A stretch of DNA of 64,000 nucleotides from Pardosa pseudoannulata (GCA_032207245.1 CM063502.1:65647069-65711068), one strand, 5' to 3'. Positions 1-17,000 are shown, numbered from the stretch's first letter. Translations and numbers: made by a program. The notes: generated by a model from the sequence alone, not told the origin.

Positions 1-763
<763 letters not shown>

Positions 764-935
764 CATTATCACGGTAAGAGACATTGTAAGGCGAGATACA
801 CCCCCAAAGAATGCAGCAGCACCTATTAAGGCAAAAGCACCAGGATCCATCCAAGCCCAATATGGATCAGCTTGACAGTCAAACATTTCAATCATTAAAC
901 GACCAACTATACGGCCAATTAATCCACCAATAAAC
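764..935 (-). CDS. CLC exchanger exon 11 (residues 530-587), last exon in window
   Basis: Acceptor CATTAG follows a pyrimidine-rich tract and the donor is GTTTGA after ATAATG. It encodes FIGGLIGRIVGR, then DPGAFALIGAAAFFGGVSR and LTMSLTVIM. The next exon, expected to begin VE, is not in positions 1-763 as far as I can see. Confidence 0.9.
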
Positions 936-3900
936 CTAATGAAAACCAAAACAGTATTCTAAGCATTTTTAAATAAGGAAGATAAGTCTTCATATGAAAT
1001 TAATATTAAAGTTAGTGAACTTTCACAAATTAAAAAAAATTTATGATACATATTGTTTTATATCTTAACATTTTCTATTGCTATCTTTGTATTTTAAATA
1101 TTATAAAGTATCCACAACCATACACAATCTCAAAATACACACAATATTAAGCCTACACTTGATAAGACTATAAACATATTTTTCCCAAATCTAAAACTTA
1201 TACCTTTTAAATTTATTTTATTTTAAATGAAGAAAAATAATACTGTTATATTTAATATTCTATAGCATCATTAATAATCTATAAACATAATCATTACATA
1301 TCTTCATTATAAACATTGAATATTATTATATAAATGTTATTAATAAACCCATAAATATGTTCACTATCTCTAAATTTTAAATTTTACTTGCCTACCCTAA
1401 AAAATACAGTCACCCATAACATAAAAAATAAGCTAATAGTATCAGAGTGCAATATAAACCAAAATAGAACCTAAATCTTTTAAATATAATTTTTTACTCT
1501 GAATAGAAAATAATGCTATGAGACCACAAACTTTTAAAGTGCAGTCTATAATTCAAAGTACATAGATAAGAAGTTTGGTTTAGGTTGAGTTGGAACATTA
1601 CAACAATTTTTTTTCTAAATATGAACAATTTAAACTAAAACGTAAACCTGATTACAAAGGGTTACAAACATGTCAGTCAGATTTGAACCCCATGGACTCT
1701 GGTATCAAAAAACAGTCTTTCACTGATTTAGGAATTCTGACAACAAGTAAGAGCTAGAGATATAAACTTAGTTTATATCTATATAGGACAAAATTAATTA
1801 AATTCTGCATAAAAATTATAAATAAAATAACAAAGTGCAAAAATTTGCAGAATGGAAATAACTCTTACAAATTTCTTTAAATACAATATAAGATTAAATT
1901 CTTTTCAAAAATTTTATAGTAAGATATATAAATTCAGTCTCAGTTTTAAGAGATAATAAATGCATAATGATTTTATAATTACAAAAATGTGTTCATATCA
2001 GATAATTACGACATAAGTATAACTAATTTAAATCTCAAGAAAAATTAAATATGTACATTTTAGGAATCACAACACCACTGGAAATGGAAGATCCTGCAGC
2101 CCAGCAAGCAAGAAAAAAATAACATGGAAGCACCATCAACAAAGATCCAAAATTAAATTCCATGTGAGTCTCTCGTGAGAAAAGATGATGTATTGCTCTT
2201 TCTCCAGTTAAGAACATAAGAGTAGCAACTGCAAAAGGAATAAGTTGCCAGAAAAAGTGTTAACTACAAAAAAATGAAATAGAAAATACTACTTAATACA
2301 AAAACTAAGAATGTGAAATGATTAATGATTAACATACAAAAACTTGGTAAACAAAATAGCATTTAAAAAATTATGTTAAACACTATAACAGAGTTTATTC
2401 TATAACATAATTTCAGATCCTATAACAGAGTTAAGTTTTACTATTATTAATTTTATGCAGTATTTTGGAAATATATATTTCTACTGTCTATAATCAAATA
2501 AAATATTGTAACATTTTGATATATATGTTATTCAATATAATGAACAATGTAGTCATAAATATAATATTTTCTAATCAATTAAATGTATCAAATATAATAA
2601 TACATTGCTTCACTTCACATGATCTTTGATACAACCCTTTTTACTGATTGAAAATTTTTATTTTGTTCATTTTTCTTAATACTACAGGTAGATGGGTGGA
2701 GATTTTGGTTTGGTTTGGAGCGCTATGGTCTACTGTTTTGCACACGAGGGCTAATGAGACCGGGACCTACGGTTTAAAGCCGATTCCGAACGGCTACGAA
2801 CATCCATGCCAGCAGCGGGATTCGAACCCACGAACTCCGGTTCCGAAGAGCAGCGCTCTACCATTCGGCCATCGTTCGGCTGGATGGGTGAAGAAGTTAA
2901 GGACAGGCTGATCATTGAATGGTAACCATTATACTATTTAATAAAATAAACTTCTTTCCACAGTTAATAAGTCTTAATATCCATTACTATTATCATTTAT
3001 AAATAAAAGATTAAAGAAAATACCAGATAAAATCAAAGTAACATATAGCCACATTATACAAGAAATATAGTCATTGTTCCCTAATGGTCAGGAATCATTT
3101 TTAAATATTATGTTTGGTTTGGAGTGCCATGGTCCACAGTTTTGCTACAGTAGAAAATATTATATTTGAATGCATTGAAGAATATAACAAAATTTCAATC
3201 ATACATTCTTACTTTTTTTTAATATTCTTACCTTCATTATAATTTTTTCCATCTTTGATTGAACTATTAGAAGGGCAGTTGAATGATTCAACATCATGTT
3301 CAATAAAAATATCTTTATTTTTATAACAGCTTGATTTATTCAACATAGAAGTTTGGGGAGGATATGAAGTACATGGAAACAATGTTGGCAAGAACACAGA
3401 CAGAGTAGCCATTAATGTCTAAAAAAATTATTTATCATATAACATATTTCAATCATATCAGTATTTACATAAAACTGAATATTTCAACAAAAATGAGAGA
3501 ATATAGTGTTACTAAGTTAATATATATTGTTTTATTTAAAATTAAATACATATTATACATTTGACTTTCCCACAAATGTCACTCATAATGTGTTGCTCAA
3601 AATGATTTTGTCTACATGAAGTTGTAGTTAGATTTTTTTCTGAGCACACTCAGTAAACAATGAAATTATCTATGAAAAATATCTAAATAAAACTACAAAT
3701 ACTGCAGTTTATATATACTTTTAATGGGCATTATAAGATAATTTTACTGTTTTAAATGATTAAATTAAGATTTAACAATTGGAACTTAATTTATCCATGG
3801 AATCTTTCTTTTTTTTCCCTAACATAGCTGGCAATACAGGCACTATATGCCTTTATGCCAAAACAAGGCTGTGAAGTTGTTACCAATTTAGCACCACCCA

Positions 3901-4985
3901 GGTAGTTTATGTAGCTTAAGGTATACAATGGATGCAAGAAACTGGAATCTTTCATAAAAATATATACATATACACTTATATATACAGAAAGAAAGAGTTC
4001 TTACTAGAAATATTTCTAAATGAATACCTCCAGAAAGAAGGAGACTAACAATACATCTTTTATTTCAAAGAGTTATAAGATGCTTCATTTAGATTAATAA
4101 ATAATATAATGAAGACACTTATAGATATAAAGTATCAGCTTGAGTAAAATACAAAGAAGAGGGGAGAGATCTTTCAGTATACTAAAATTTGTTTTTACCT
4201 AAGTTTTTCTCTTATGATTTATTCAGATTTTGGAGACTCTAAGATAGAGTCGCCCTCCCTTGCCTACGTGTTATGGTAACCAAATGCTTGAGTAACATGA
4301 ATTAAATTTCATAAAAGCATCCAAAATCAGCAAAACCATAAATTAATAAAGTGACCAATTTGTATAACAAAGTGGCCTTAAAAAGTAGCAATGTATTTAA
4401 GTAAAGTTCCCTTCTAGTTAATGGATTTAGTCAAAAATTTGATAATAATCTGCAATTTTGGTATAAAAACCATAAAAATCTTACTAGTAATATTTATTGA
4501 GGCATTTAATACATTGCAGCATGAATTTAAATATTAAAAACATTATATATTGATTAAATTTAAAAATACATATAAAATAAATTTAACTATGAAAGCTATC
4601 TGGTTCACTAGAATGATTCGAATTTCTCTTTTTATATCCTAAATAGTAAACAATGTGTATTAAATAATGACAAATAATAAAAAAAAAACCAAATCCAATT
4701 TTTATCCCATAGAGCAAATAAGATTAAGGTCAAATGTATGAAAATATATACATCAAAAACAAAACCAAATCAAAACACAATATTGTTCTAAGAAAATTTT
4801 GTTAACAAAAAATGTAAAATAAACTGATTATAAGACAAAAGATAATTATTTTAATATAAATGAATTTGGGTGACCAATTTGCCATACCTCACTATTGTTT
4901 CAAAAGTCACTTCTCTTCTAATAAACTGCACACCTCTTATGTTATCAATCCACAGTTTCAAATCCTTTACTTTATTTGTTACTTG

Positions 4986-5026
<41 letters not shown>

Positions 5027-8000
5027 TTTCCTCCTTCAACTGCTGTCCTGAGTTATAATAACCTAACCCCTCTCTGACCTACCTATTCAACCTCCTTTTC
5101 CTAAGGTCATACTTATACCCAGAAAAACTTCCTTTCAAAAAAAGTTACCTTGAACTCTTCCATGGCATCTTTTACAAAAATCAGTTAATGAGAATGTTTT
5201 CTGTTAGATCAAATAGGGACTAACATGAGGTTGAAATTTTAGATTTGTTCTTCCGAACATTTCCAGGGTTATCATGGGAAACTTTTAACTCTGGGAAAAG
5301 AGTCTTTGGGCTTCTTGAACTTTATACTTTAAATGATTCTACAACAAGTCATGATGATTTCTATAAATAGCATTTATATAAACATACAAACATACATATT
5401 ATATTTTATAGATAAATGGCTTACACTTAAATTTAAGTACTTAAACTTATATTAAAGAGAGAGACATTTTTCTTTACAGATATGGTAAATTTTTACATAA
5501 GGAAATGATCTAATGGTATTCACTGGCATATAATTTACCATTATTAAGAGAGGCTCCATTATCTGAAATGACCTTAGTAACCATCTTCGTTGTATAGATG
5601 ACAAAATTTGTCTTCGTATACGAGAAATTTTTAGATTAAGGAACGTAAAAGCAGCTCCCATAAGACCACCAAGTGCACCAACAAATGCTGCTGGAATAAC
5701 AGCAATAATATTTAAATCAATTCTTTTGACAACCTATAATTTGAAAGAAATTTATGAAATTATTCAAATGAAATCATCAAAATATAGTATATGCATTACC
5801 ATGCCTAAAATGTACAATTTTAAAGTGATTATAGGTTATTTTAAAAATATTTATCAAGGAAAAAGAAAACACCAAATGACATTCTATTGAAATAGAATTA
5901 ACTATTGTTCAATAATTTTTTAAAAATTATGTAACACATTATTATTTTTAAAATAAATCTGATTGCATCTATATATTTTACTCTGCTAGAATTTCAGCCT
6001 TTTACCTTTTGTATTCACAATAGGACCATTTATTTCATTCCTGAAAATGGTACATTACTAATTTTGAGGTAATAATATTTAAATTCAAAAAATCATGTAC
6101 AAGTTTTTATTTTTTAATGCACTAAAATATTAAAATAAGTAATTTATTTGGTCTAATATTTTTCAATAATAAATTTTTTTTGGTATACTAGGTTATGATT
6201 TTAAATAAGAATGAAATCCTTTGCAGAATTTTTTAAAATTATGTTTGATCATTAGTATTGATTGATACCAGCAATTTTTTTTATTTTGACTCATCTAAAA
6301 TTATTTTAAAGGGAAAAAAAATTCTAGGGATGCATTAGAGCCAGGAACAAATAAAATAAATTCAACTAAGTTTGTAAACAAAGTTTGTAAGATGTAAATT
6401 ATTTGATGAAAGGTATTTAACAAACCAACCCATTTTTAGACAAAACATTCCCAGTATAACTTTTGCAACATAATAGTATTATAAATATGTGAATACTCAT
6501 CATACACTTATGTATCTTGGTTGTGATTCATAAATGGATCTTTGGATAACATAATTCTATGATAATTCTTTATTTTTTATACCATTTTACAAAATTATTA
6601 CAAAATTTTCTCTTCTTCAAAATGTTGCACATTTTCGAATTAATATGTTTCAACATTGATGTGAATTACTTGTGCTTGGCAACAATGGGTTAAAGGATTG
6701 GTTTGAAAAATCCCTTAGCTTTTATTTCTGAAGATAATAAACAATCTGTGGCCTACCATATGGGATGCCTAAAATTTTTCAAAAATTAATGGCTTTAAAG
6801 AAATTATTAAATATTTTTTAATTTGATTTGAATTTAACAAGATATGAAAAAAAAATCAGATAAATTTGCTGTAGTATCAAAAATTTGGAACATGCTTATT
6901 GGAAATTGCTTGTTTTCTTATAAAGCAAGTGAAAACATAATAGTAAATGAGTAGTTGTTTTCATATAAAGCATATTACAACTTTACACAATATATAATTC
7001 AAAATTAAATTTTGGCTAGTAGCTCTTGTTAAGTCAAAAGATTTATTCAATGGTTTTTCATAGTTAGTAAAAAACTGAAATAGACCCATTTAATAACACC
7101 TGTGGTGAAAATACAATATGCTGGTTAGCAGAGCCCTTTCATAATATTTCATAATACAACTGCCAATTTTTTATATACCTATTTCAAACAGAAAGTATAA
7201 ACAATGTCAAATCAATTGATGATAATGATATTTATGATCAATAAGAGTGGTAAAACCATGACACCGGCCTAAGCCATCCAGTTTGATTTATGATCAATAA
7301 ACTTTATCCTCTTTGAAAGAAAAAAAAGTTTGTGGATCCTGTACCATATGATAAACATAATTTTTTTATAATAAGAAGGAATAATGTAACTAAACCATAC
7401 TGTAAAATTTGTTTTAAAAGGTTAACTATGTTTTAAAACTTTCACTACTAAAATAATTATCAAATATGATATTGATTTATATTTGTGTATTTCAAAGAAA
7501 TTTTCTTTGAATAGTATGCTTAGTTTTCATTATTGTATTTTAATAGTAATAGATTATCTATCTATATTGTATTTTTATGATCATAAAAATATAAAGAAGT
7601 CATGAACTGAATGGAAAATTAATCCAATGTAAATTTTAAATATAATAATTACATGTACTTAAAACCTGTTTAAGAAAACAAATAAAGAAAAAAGTTTAGT
7701 TTTTAGTTGTTTAGAGAAAGCATTAAATAACTGCTTCTCACCTTTTAAGACATATGAAAATGCTGCCATATGGGAAATGCTGCCTTTCTAATCTTAATTT
7801 GTTTCTAACTCATTTTTATACATTAAGATTTTTTTACTTTTGATATTTTTAATAGACACAGTTTTTATAAACACTTACATTTATTATAAAAATTGCTTTG
7901 GTGGTTTCTTTGTTATAAATGAAGAAGACTGTATTTGACATATACAAAACAGAAAACCTGCATGCCAAAAATGGCCATAAAATTAATAAATACTGAATAT

Positions 8001-11000
8001 TTTACTTTCACATAAAAAGGTACACATATTTTATAACATATGAGTTAAATTTCTAGCACATTTAGTTAAAAAGTAATTTATATGATATTTATATGCAACT
8101 ACTTTGAAAAGATTTCACCTGCTGAAATCTTGTAATATATATTTTTTAATATATTAATAACCCTAATAGTGCACACTTAATAGACTTTAGAGATATACCA
8201 TAGAATCTGTATATACCTGGAAGAGAATATATTTTTCTGTCTTAAACAGGCCAAAATTTCCTTGGTAGTGAAATGCAGTAAAAGCTGAATTTAAAAGGTC
8301 AGATGTAAATGTTGATACCATACAACAAAAAAAGGTTTGCCATGATAGCTTCATATTCCAAAATGAAGAAACTTCTTCCATTGAGAATAAAAGACCACCA
8401 ACTGGAGAACCAAATGCTGATGCCACTCCAGCAGCAGCACCAGCTGATATGAAGTTTCTCCTATTGACAGAAAAGGAAATAAAATTTGTATAAGAAAATT
8501 ACTTTTAAGAAGTTCAATTTTGGGTTACAGATAAAAATATAAGGGAATTCTGTAAAAACACATGCCAAATACATTAAATTCCCAAATTTTGTTTTATAAA
8601 AAGCATAAAATTAGCACAAAAAAAAAAAAGAAAATTACCTGTCTTCAGAGTTACGAAATCTTTTGAAAAATGGTAATTTAATCTTTAAAGTTGATGATTT
8701 GAGTTGACTGCATCCAGCACCAACTAAAGAACTAGAATATATAAATTTAACAGATTTTATTTATTGTAAATACTGTAATCAAACATAAATTTTATATTTT
8801 ATGATATATATTTAAATTAAAATTACTTGATTAAAAATCATAAAATTTTTCTTTGAATGATTACAATATCTAATACTGTAGTTTTAAACACAAAATTAAA
8901 AACCTTTAGCATACAAACCATAATTAAAATACAGATAAATAGAAATTAATAATTAGAGAACAAATATATTTTAGGAAACAAAATAATAATATGAGGATAA
9001 CTAAGATATCTAGCTTAAACTTATTTAAAACGGTAAGAAGAAATTAGACACTTACAAAATAATATTCCAATTTGACAGCATTTACAAATAAAAAAAAATT
9101 ATTTGAATGCTGATTGCTAAAATAAATTAGATAAAGTGAAGAAAATATATTAAAATGAAAATTGGTGAACAAATAAGTCCTTTTATATAAATTTTATATG
9201 GTGAGAAAAGTTACTAATGACTTTCCAATTTTTTTTTTTAAATCAAGTAAAAAAATGACTGCATACTATATATGGACAGAAAAACTACTAGAAAGCAATT
9301 TATATATTTTTCTTAACTTTCAAATAAGGTTTTTTAACCATATATATTAAGATGCAATATTTTTATGAAACTTTATAAAAAAAATTTAATTAGAAATAAA
9401 ATCACGGAAAGTATGAAATAAGGTATACAGTCGAAGACTGGTAAACATATATTATATCGAATCCAGATAAGCCAGTTGAAGCTGTTTTATAATAGAATAA
9501 TATATGACTGAGGACAAGTCTGCTTTTATATTATACAGCTATTATACAGCTATATGCATACTTCTTACTTCAGTCTACTTTTACAAGCCTTTGAGTTTAC
9601 TTCTATCAAAAATTAAGCTAGCTCAAAACTGCAAAATAGCTGTCTGTATACATTTTCTATTTGTGCCTTACTTAAGTTGATATCACATTTACTGCTATTT
9701 TCTGGCTTAAAGATTCTCATAACCTTGTAATAACTTTCTCATAACAGTTTCACAACTTTAAACTAAACTTACTAAAAATTCACATTAAGTTTTATATTGA
9801 TTATATGGCATACAATATCCACTATTTGAATATACTATTACCTCTGTTAAACTTAACCTACTTACACTAGGTTTATTAAATTTCTGTTATGTTTCTTATA
9901 ATAGACAACTATTCATCATTCACTCTTAGAAGACCTTTTATGGATAGCAAGGTTCACTGATTTGGAGTGCTAAGGACTACTATTTTGTGACACAAAGGCT
10001 AATAAGACCATGATCAACAGCTTACAGTTGATTCCAAATGGCTTTAAATATCAATGTCAGCAATGGGATTCAAACCCACAAACACTAGTACTGAAAAGCA
10101 GCACCTTAACCATTTGGTCATAGTTTAATATGTAGATAACAAGAGACAGCAAGTTTATTAATAGCCAATTTAGTTATTATAGGATTCAAAGGTTACCGAA
10201 TTACATATCATTCAAAAGATTTTCAAAGATGTAGAAAACTTACCCGAGATGGACCATTGGACCCTCAGGTCCCACTGGCATACCACTAGATACTGCAAAA
10301 ACACATGACAAAAATTTCACAGCAAGAGTTTTTACATTGAATATATGACGTACAATAGCACCATTTAAATATGCAATAATCTCTGGTAAACCTGATCCTC
10401 CTGCACTAGGTCTAAGCAACTAAAATTAGGAAAAAAATTTCACATGAACATAACATACAAATTATAACCTGTAATTCAATAGAATGAGTTAAGTGATAAT
10501 ATTTATAAAAATAAAGCAAATTTTTTTTAATTAACTTACTACAACTGATGATGAACTTATAAAAACATATGTCAGGCTTATAGCTAGCACCCACAACCAA
10601 GCAAAGATAATTTTTCCATCCTACATAAATATAAAACATAAATACAATAGATGGCATAATTAATATTTTTATAATAATGAAATCACAGTTAAAAGATCTT
10701 TTATAAACAAATTAGCCAACAGTTTGAAATTGCCTAATAGTCTAATACATAAAATCACAGAGAATATAAATCTAACCATCAGGTGTTCAATCTAAATAAT
10801 AATAACATATTGCAATACATCTGCACACAAATATAAAACTAAAGCAATATTATTCAATTTTTGGGAAGAGTGGTCTTTCAGATGTTAAAACATTTTTAAT
10901 ATGTTCAAATATAACCCTCTCTTTTGGTAAAATGCTTTTATAATGCATGAATTAATAAAATATCTTTTTAACAATACAGGAAATAGATAGATTTAGATTA

Positions 11001-14000
11001 TTCTAGTTACAATAGACTAGTTCTAAAATACAACATCATATAAAAAATATGAGATTTAAAAAACCGAAATCTGATATGGAAGTTTATTTCTTAAATGAGT
11101 GACATACTGCATCAATAATGGTATTTAGCTGGTATATACATGCACACTAGCTGTTAAAATTTCAAAAATTTCATGTGTTAATATTTAAAAATGTATAAAA
11201 TATTTGGAAAATTTTAAATAAATATGGTTCAATTAGATAATAAAATATTTAAAAGTGGCAGTTAAATTTTTCTCAGACAAAAAAATATTTCTGTAATTTT
11301 GTTTAAATTTTATTTCAGAAACAAGCATGTCCTTTTTTATATTTATAAAATTTATAAACAATTTTAAAAATAAACTTTTCCTTATTTCTTTTATTAACAG
11401 GATCATGTATTAATATTCATTAATTGAGAAGCTTTGAAATATTTTGTCAAATTCTAGAAATTAGAAAACCCATAAAGGAATTCACAAAGTTTAAAATATT
11501 TTGAAAATCCTTTTTTAAGCTAAAATAGATTTTAGCCTCAAAAGCTCAATCTAGACTAAAAACAAAGACACAAATAGTAGAAAATGTTTAAAACATAATG
11601 ATTATGAATAATATTGAATTACTTCTATAAGGTTGCTCCCCAAAGTTAGCGATTAAAAACTGAATAAGAAATGAAAATCATGGGGATGAAAGCAAATCAG
11701 AGGCTTGAAAATACTAATCCTACTGACCAAAATTGGAAAAATAGTGACAGATTTTTTAAAGTACTGACCAACTTTAGTAGGGTGATTGACAAATCAAGGT
11801 TAATTTTCATATAACTACAAACCTTTTTCTGGTTAATCTGTAACAATAAAAGTAAGTTTAATTTAGAATCCATTTGATCATATGACAAGTTTAGCCGAAC
11901 GATGGCCGATTGATTAGGGTGCTGGCTTTCGGTACCCGAGTTCGTGGGTTCGAATCCCACAGTGGCATGGATGTTCGTAGCCATTCAGAATCGGCTTTAA
12001 GCTGTAGGTCCCGGTCTCATTAGCCCTCGTGTTTATAAAAAGTAGACCGTAGCACTCCAAAATAAAACAAACCATACCATACGTCAAGTTTAAGATGTGA
12101 TGTAGTCAAGACTGATAATAATGAAATATATTTCAATGGGTGGAGGTCATTTCAAATAATTTCCTCTCCTTTCTTATACGAACAGACTCAGACAGAATCA
12201 CTTTACTTACTATTATACATACACTATATATAAATATTGAATATAATAAAATTTTACCAAAATTGTATAATAAAAATTACATAGGCATGTAATGTATATT
12301 ATTATAGGAATAAATATGGCTTCTGCTTTGTTTGTTACAAATATTTAAAATGAGCCTTTCATTAGAAAATTTTTCCAGTTATAAGGTCTATTCAATAATT
12401 ATCTTTATGTTAGCATAAAAGTAAAATTGGCAATATATATATATATACTTTTGGTTCACTTTCTTGATTATGGCTTTGTAGTAAACACAGAAAAATACTA
12501 TGAAACCATATAAATGAAAGTTAGCAATTCAAAACAAGTGGCAGAGAAAAGGGTGTTCACCAATTTTTTTTCCATAGGAAAGCCCGCCCCTCATTGCCAA
12601 TCACAATTAAAAGCTGTATGATTTTGGTAATTCACTAAGAATGAATAAATGAAATCATCTTCAAGGCAGCTCTTTGGGGGTTCTCCAAGAGTTGGGCACT
12701 GAAACCAAAAGTCTGTTGCACTCAAATCCAAGAAAACATAGCCCAAAGAGTACCTAAGAGAAGAAGCCTGAGGCTGAAAAAAACCTCAAGAGATAGCTGA
12801 CCAAAATATTCGGCAGTTTCTAAGGATTGATAAGGTGGCAACTAAGGTGCTGAAATCAATCAGCTATAAAAACTCACAGTCCCGCAGAATACGGCAAGTG
12901 ATATCTTCTTTGAGGTGACAGTCACAAGAGGTATCAGGACTTATACTCATCATATTAAGATGCCTCCAGAGATCAAGCAGACTGACCAATAAGATCATTA
13001 GATCACTTCATTCTATTCCTATGAAGGTTTAAAAGCACCTTATGGTACATACTGAGAAAACACAATTAAGCTCTTTAGCTTGTCTATGATCCTCCCAACT
13101 ATACAAGTTAGTGTACTGAATATGCCTAAAATAATAAAGAACCAAGTTCCTGATAGACCCTGGAGCAATATCAAGGAAGGTCCAGGACCAATAAAAGAGA
13201 TGTTGGAACCATTGCAAGCCAATTCATAAGCAAGCTCACTAGCCTGAATATTCATATCATTGGATATACAGTAGAGATTGACCCTGTTAGATTCCAACAA
13301 GATCACAAATAATATCATAATACTCCCAGAACAGATCAGAGGGGACATCACCTCTCAATTAGGCCAGGAGAACAGCTTCACTGTCAGAAGAGATATAAAT
13401 GGTTTTCTTGCAAAAAACCCTATCAAAACTAGTCTTACAACATATGTACATTGCAAAGATCTCAGCTCGAAAAACAATAGCATATTTACTAAATGGAAAG
13501 AAGAGTTTGATGAGATCCTTAAGTCAGTACACACCAGCACTAAGCTGCTGATTAAGCTTAGCACCATCAGGGAACCAAACCCTGCAATTGCCCTTAATCT
13601 AACTAGATTTTTAAGCCAATCTTCCTTCACTATAGAGCTTAGATCTTGCATTGAGGGATTACAACTTATTTCTAAAAATGAAGATGAAGCTTGTAAAATA
13701 GTACTAAGAAAACAATGCAGACAGACATGAACCAGTGGTTAAAATAACAGGGAGAAGAAATTTACAGATATGAAATTGATAATCTTTTACATTTATGACA
13801 AATGCCTGAAACTAAAAGGAGACTATATAGAAAAGTAGTATAAATATATTCATTCAAAATATGATTGATAAAGTTGAGAGCCTATATAATCAGCATTTAA
13901 AATGCAAATAATAAATTTTCAACTCTTTACTTTTGCTGCTGTTGTAGTTATTCTAAAGTGTGTTACTTTCTATACTAGCCTCATAACTTTGATCAATTAC

Positions 14001-17000
14001 ATTTCAAATAAAAAAGTAATTTCTGAGAATAAAATTATTTGACCCTTACATATGCATAAATTTCCTAAAAAGCATTTCAATTTTTGCTTTGTCTGCAACA
14101 GCTTTTTATTTATTAAAAATAATCATAAATTCAGCAATGTTTTCATATATCTTAATAATAGATCAATCTATAATACAAATAATTTTATAATATTTGTAGA
14201 TATCAATAGGTTGACAGAAATTAAATAGTGCTGCAATAATATATAAACCAAATTATGCCAATACTTCAAGATTATAATTAATTTTATACAGCACATTTAC
14301 CTTAATATATCTTTTAGCTGTATGCCACTTCAATTCAGCAAATATATCAATAAACTGATGAAGGAAGAATCCAAGAGTACCAACAAGAAATCCAATTATT
14401 CCCATCATAACCCAATAATCCCAATCTAACCTGTAAATTATATACAAAGAAAAATTATTATATTCAAAAGAAAATTGAGCATAGATATATATGTAAGTTT
14501 ATAAAAACAAACACACTCCGCTAAAAAGAAAAAAAAAGGGAGGGAGCAATGAATTAGTTATTGTGTTTCTACAGTGGTCATTTAGTATGGCAAAAATTAA
14601 TAATTTAAAAAATTCTATTTTCTTTTAGTTACTGAATGCAATTTCCTAATTATCAGTTAATTTTTAGGAAGTTGTTTATTTATTTGTAAGGCACGCACAC
14701 ACACACACATATATATAAAGGGAGAGAGAGAGAGAGAGAAGGAGAATGACAAGAAAGGGAGGAAGGGAGAGAGAGGTGTGTGTGTATAGATAGATAAGTA
14801 GAAAGAGATAGAAATATAATTGTGACTTATAAAATGAAAGCCACAGTAAAAATTAAAAGAAACTATAAAATAAGAAAATGAATTTTAAAAAGCAATATTA
14901 GTAAATAGTTCTTTTAGAAGCCATTTTGTTAAAAGGATTTCTAAAAGTTTTGAGGTACAGAATGAACTGTAAAAATTAATATTGTAGCATTTAATTTTAA
15001 ATAGAATACATGAACTTTACATTTCAAATTGAACATACATATTTAAATTTAAAAAAATAAATAAAATAAAAATTAAACCACTTATACTAAAAAAGACTGT
15101 CAGCAAAGAGACTATTAACAGTAGTCCCTTTGCTGTTAATAGCCAGTAAGTAATAATATAGCTATATTTGTAAGCTATTAGAATTATCTGAATCACTTAT
15201 ATTTGACAATATTTGATCACAGTACCAATGATTTTCTATATAGTGTTTAACATCTTCAAACTTATAAATTTTACTGACTTTGGATGTAATGGATAAACAA
15301 TTAAATATTAATTACTATATTAGAAGAGTATGTAGGGATATATAGAACATAAAATTGAAAATATGAATACAATGAAAATTATAATTAAAATTGAAATATG
15401 TTAAACCTTCTGACATAAAAGAAAAACATTTATTCTTTTTTTACTCTTAGCTTAAAGAATGCTACTCCCCAAGATTTAAGGATATATTTTAAAAGCATTT
15501 TAAAAAAATTTTCATATAACTTTTTTTATGCAAATAAACTAATTATATACACAATCACATTATCTTTAATTAATTACCCTCATTTAGACATCAATCCAGT
15601 GATGGAAATTCTTCCTCTCAGTCAAAAACTGAATTTTGATAATATGCATTATCAAGTTTTAAAATTTTAAATTTAAAAGAAAATTAGCCTGATGCTTGAA
15701 AGTTAAAATAGATTTCGAGATAGTACAGAATTAAAAAAAATGTGCCACAAGAAAGTATGGACATAGACCTTCCTGGAAATGGATGGAAGGCTTAAGACTG
15801 TCCCCCTTTCTAAGAATTTGTGGTTTAGGAATCTTGAAACTAAACTCCACTAAAGGAGACATCCCTCTTCATAAAATTTTGCCACTGTCTAAAAATGACT
15901 TAAAATGCCTATGTGAACTAAATTTATTGTTTTGTAAAAATGCCTGTCAAAAAAAGTGTATAAATATTTTTTTAATATACACTTTTTTTATGACAATATA
16001 GTAAAAATAAAAAAGAGAATGTTTTTATTTTGTTTTCTCTGTGATATTATAAATAAGTATATATTCAAACAGACAGTCTTTGTAAATTAAATTAGATACA
16101 TTCTAAGTTTTTTTTAATGATTATAAGATATTTTGATGCGAAAAATTATACAATAAAAAAAGCACAAAATATCTGGATATCCATATCTGGTAGACAAGGG
16201 AACTTAGATATTTGATATACAGTAAAATTACTATATATTTCAAGCCTAGTTTATAGAATATAAAATGGACAGCAGACTAAATTGTTTCAGCCAGTACTGT
16301 TGCTACCATACACTTTACCTTGTAGGTTGTTTATGAATCCATTCTTTGTATACTTGACTATGAGGAGGCAAATAATCCAAGCTTTCATATTCCCCAAGAA
16401 TTTTCTTTTCAGTATCAGTATATCGATGATTAACAAATGCACTTTCAAAATCTCTTCCCTGTGAAAAAGGGAATATATTAAAAATTTATAGACTACTAAA
16501 CTGGATATAAAAAATGTATCTGAAAAGCAATGACTAAAAATAAAAAGAAGCATAAAATATTTTTCTCCAAAATCCTATTCTATGTATAAACATAATAAAA
16601 CATAGAGAGTTAAAATCCTGAATTTTTACTTAAATTTGAACTAAATAAAGATTTGAAAACAATAACTTTCCATTTAAAGTTGAATAAAGTCATTTTAGGA
16701 TTAAGATTTATCATGAAATTTTGAAACATTTATTGTTTTGTTTTTTATTCTTTAGAATCTTTTTTTTTTCTGATAAATTTTAGAATGAGAGAAAGTAAAA
16801 CATAAACAAATCACAGGGGAAAATTATACTGCCCTGTTTAATACATAAAATTAGAATATTTTATTTTTATGCCTACTTTATTAAAAGAGAATCCATTTTC
16901 AAAGTTTTTTAGTATATGATTGAATTTCTATTTAAAGAATTATAACTACATTCCTATCAACATTATCTTTAAATATTTCAACAATTACAAATATAACTTT

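Noticed and set aside
10412..10657. 81-codon minus-strand ORF
   Set aside because: Out-of-frame reading across CLC exon 4 and flanking introns.
11894..11970. tRNA gene
   Set aside because: A and B boxes belong to the head of a SINE; the rest of the cloverleaf is not formed and many near copies share the same tail.
16287..16553. 88-codon minus-strand ORF
   Set aside because: Overlaps CLC exon 2 in the wrong frame; the spliced frame restores the family motif.
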